Source: an endosymbiont of Lamellibrachia barhami
GTDB lineage: Bacteria > Pseudomonadota > Gammaproteobacteria > Chromatiales > Chromatiaceae
Reading direction: 5' to 3'
DNA: 39,476 bases
Assembly: GCF_011947365.2 (NCBI RefSeq)
Contig: NZ_JAAVSH020000001.1
Location: forward strand, 1,418,046 to 1,457,521
The notes under the pieces are model-generated. The model ran no database searches. It was not told the DNA's origin and saw only the letters and a program-made list of their open reading frames with translations. Below are positions 38,483 through 39,476 of this stretch, piece after piece. The translations under genes were made by a program, and so were the position numbers. Position 1 is the first letter of the stretch. Each line of letters opens with the position of its first letter.

Positions 38483-39067
38483 ATGGCGGTAATAAGAAAA
38501 TCTGAAATACTTAAGCGCTACAATGCAGACCAGTCTTATCTTCTAGAAGAATCAAGAGAAAGGCTGTTCGCATCTGGTCAGCTGAAGAAGGCTTTCGAAT
38601 CATTTTCATTTTCCGAGCAATATGATGTTTTTCTGTCGCACTCATATGAAGACTCTCGAGTTGTTAAGCAAGTTCGTGACATGCTCCAAAAAAAAGGACA
38701 TACAGTTTATGTTGATTGGCTTGAAGATTCTCACTTGGATCGAGGAAAGGTAACAAGTTCAACTGCAACAGTACTTCGAAACAGAATGAAAAACTGTTCT
38801 TCGTTACTTTATCTGACGTCAGCAGCTGCAGAAAGCTCTGTATGGATGCCTTGGGAGTTGGGATACATGGATGCACGTACTAATCGCGTAGCTGTAGCAC
38901 CAATTTTCGAAGACGATGAAGATGAGGAAGAATTCTTAGGTAGGGAGTACTTAGGTCTATATCCGTATTTAGATCTGACATCAGATTCATTTTATATACA
39001 AAACAGTTCAAACGAATGGGTTGGTTTTGATCGTTGGATGCAAGGTTTCAACCCAGAGGATCACTAA
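38483..39067 (+). CDS. Cassette 2, TIR-domain protein
   Basis: The 194-residue protein carries a TIR domain from about residue 46: YDVFLSHSYED (47-57, strand A), HTVYVDWLEDSHLDRGKVT (BB-loop region), SSLLYLTSAAAESSVWMPWELGYMDA with the probable NAD-hydrolysing glutamate at E125, then VAVAPIFED. Bacterial TIR proteins with this glutamate cleave NAD or make cyclic-ADP-ribose-type signals during phage defence. The first 45 residues are a helical extension. ATG 38483 lies 17 bp past the attC. The next gene starts one base after the stop (TAA-a-ATG), so they are surely cotranslated. It could be an effector or a signal-producing sensor; sequence alone does not tell. Confidence 0.92.
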   Translation: MAVIRKSEILKRYNADQSYLLEESRERLFASGQLKKAFESFSFSEQYDVFLSHSYEDSRVVKQVRDMLQKKGHTVYVDWLEDSHLDRGKVTSSTATVLRNRMKNCSSLLYLTSAAAESSVWMPWELGYMDARTNRVAVAPIFEDDEDEEEFLGREYLGLYPYLDLTSDSFYIQNSSNEWVGFDRWMQGFNPEDH

Positions 39068-39068
39068 A

Positions 39069-39476
39069 ATGTCTATTAATAATGAATCACCATCTGTACT
39101 AGCGCATATTAATGCGGTTCAAGCGATTATCGCGAGACTTTCCAATAATAGCAGTTTGTGCAAAAACTGGTGTATAACATTGTCGTCAGTTTTGCTCGCA
39201 GTTTTCATTAAGGAACCAAATCTTCTATTTAGTAGTTATATTTTGTTGGTGCCAGTAATATTTTTCTATCTAATTGATACTTACTATTTGGCATTGGAAT
39301 GCCAATTTCGTATGCACCATGAGCAGTTTGTCAAAAAGCTTAATCTAGGCGATCTTAATTCTAATGAAATTTTCGTGTTCAATATTGAGCAATATAAATT
39401 CAAAGCAAGACAAAAGGCAATATTCTCTTTTTCAACTACAGGTTTCTATGGGTTACTGGCACTTGCAGTTTTGGCG
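39069..39476 (+). CDS. Cassette 2, membrane partner of the TIR protein (partial)
   Basis: The ORF starts at ATG 39069 with AGAGGA upstream and runs open for 136 codons to the end of the window. The N-terminal helix (SPSVLAHINAVQAIIARLSNNSSLCKNW) is followed by membrane segments CITLSSVLLAVFI, YILLVPVIFFYLIDTYYLALE and, near the break, IFSFSTTGFYGLLALAVLA. The layout (amphipathic helix, paired TM helices, soluble loop EQFVKKLNLGDLNSNEIFVFNI, third TM) recalls SLATT-like or other small defence-associated membrane proteins that act as pore-forming effectors, but I cannot name the family firmly. It may be the membrane-disrupting arm of the TIR system. Confidence 0.8.
   Translation, partial: MSINNESPSVLAHINAVQAIIARLSNNSSLCKNWCITLSSVLLAVFIKEPNLLFSSYILLVPVIFFYLIDTYYLALECQFRMHHEQFVKKLNLGDLNSNEIFVFNIEQYKFKARQKAIFSFSTTGFYGLLALAVLA

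Noticed and set aside
38483-39067. Naming the TIR protein ThsB of Thoeris
   Set aside because: No ThsA-type partner (SIR2/SLOG or macro) is visible and the neighbour is a multi-TM protein, so the name would go beyond the evidence.

Overview
The window is a gammaproteobacterial chromosome segment of moderate GC. Housekeeping order is canonical for the class: hfq-hflX-hflK-hflC-DUF2065-hisZ-purA and tig-clpP-clpX-lon-hupB-(tRNA-Val, tRNA-Asp)-ppiD. Together with NhaD, a VC_2705-type symporter, REP/MITE-like palindromes and a chromosomal integron, this suggests a Chromatiales-like lineage, possibly a sulfur oxidiser or a symbiont relative. No 16S gene is present, so the placement is an inference.

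Layout. 1-945: frameshifted pabB remnant at the left edge. 948-8955: minus-strand purA, hisZ, DUF2065, hflC, hflK, hflX and hfq, interrupted by a roughly 950-bp tandem duplication of the hflX-hflK junction (about 5542-7446) whose second hflK copy is riddled with indels. 9220-18293: ppiD, two tRNAs, hupB, lon, clpX, clpP, tig and tRNA-Leu, a protein quality-control block; lon has a sigma-32-like promoter. 18615-24841: NhaD antiporter, parC, a membrane protein, a DUF3179 protein and an orphan IS630-like helix-turn-helix protein. 25256-32823 (plus strand): an acetate/short-chain-acid module made of a small ORF, DUF4212 and SSS symporter subunits, a cNMP/CBS/DUF294 nucleotidyltransferase, a DEDDh exonuclease, an unknown membrane-anchored protein and acs.

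32895-39476 is the accessory end. Two diverged copies of a ferredoxin-NADP reductase-like gene alternate with a decayed 3' fragment and an intact copy of an integron integrase. The intact IntI (minus strand) carries the integron-specific insertion and faces an AT-rich cassette array to its right. One attC site is clear (38346-38466, with a perfect 14-bp central stem). It separates cassette 1 (an unknown ORF plus a gamma-glutamylcyclotransferase-fold protein) from cassette 2 (a TIR-domain protein immediately followed by a multi-TM protein that runs off the window). The TIR/membrane pair looks like a candidate anti-phage or abortive-infection system carried as an integron cassette, and is the most interesting content here.

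Three families of non-coding structure recur: an 86-87-bp paired REP-like palindrome just past the 3' ends of purA, parC and the HTH gene; MITE-like nested inverted repeats near 2518, 18430 and 27459; and strong terminator hairpins. Clustered single-base indels at 1-480, 6500-6690 and 33900-34470 may be true decay, but their position at the window edge and at duplication junctions also fits low-quality contig ends joined without merging.
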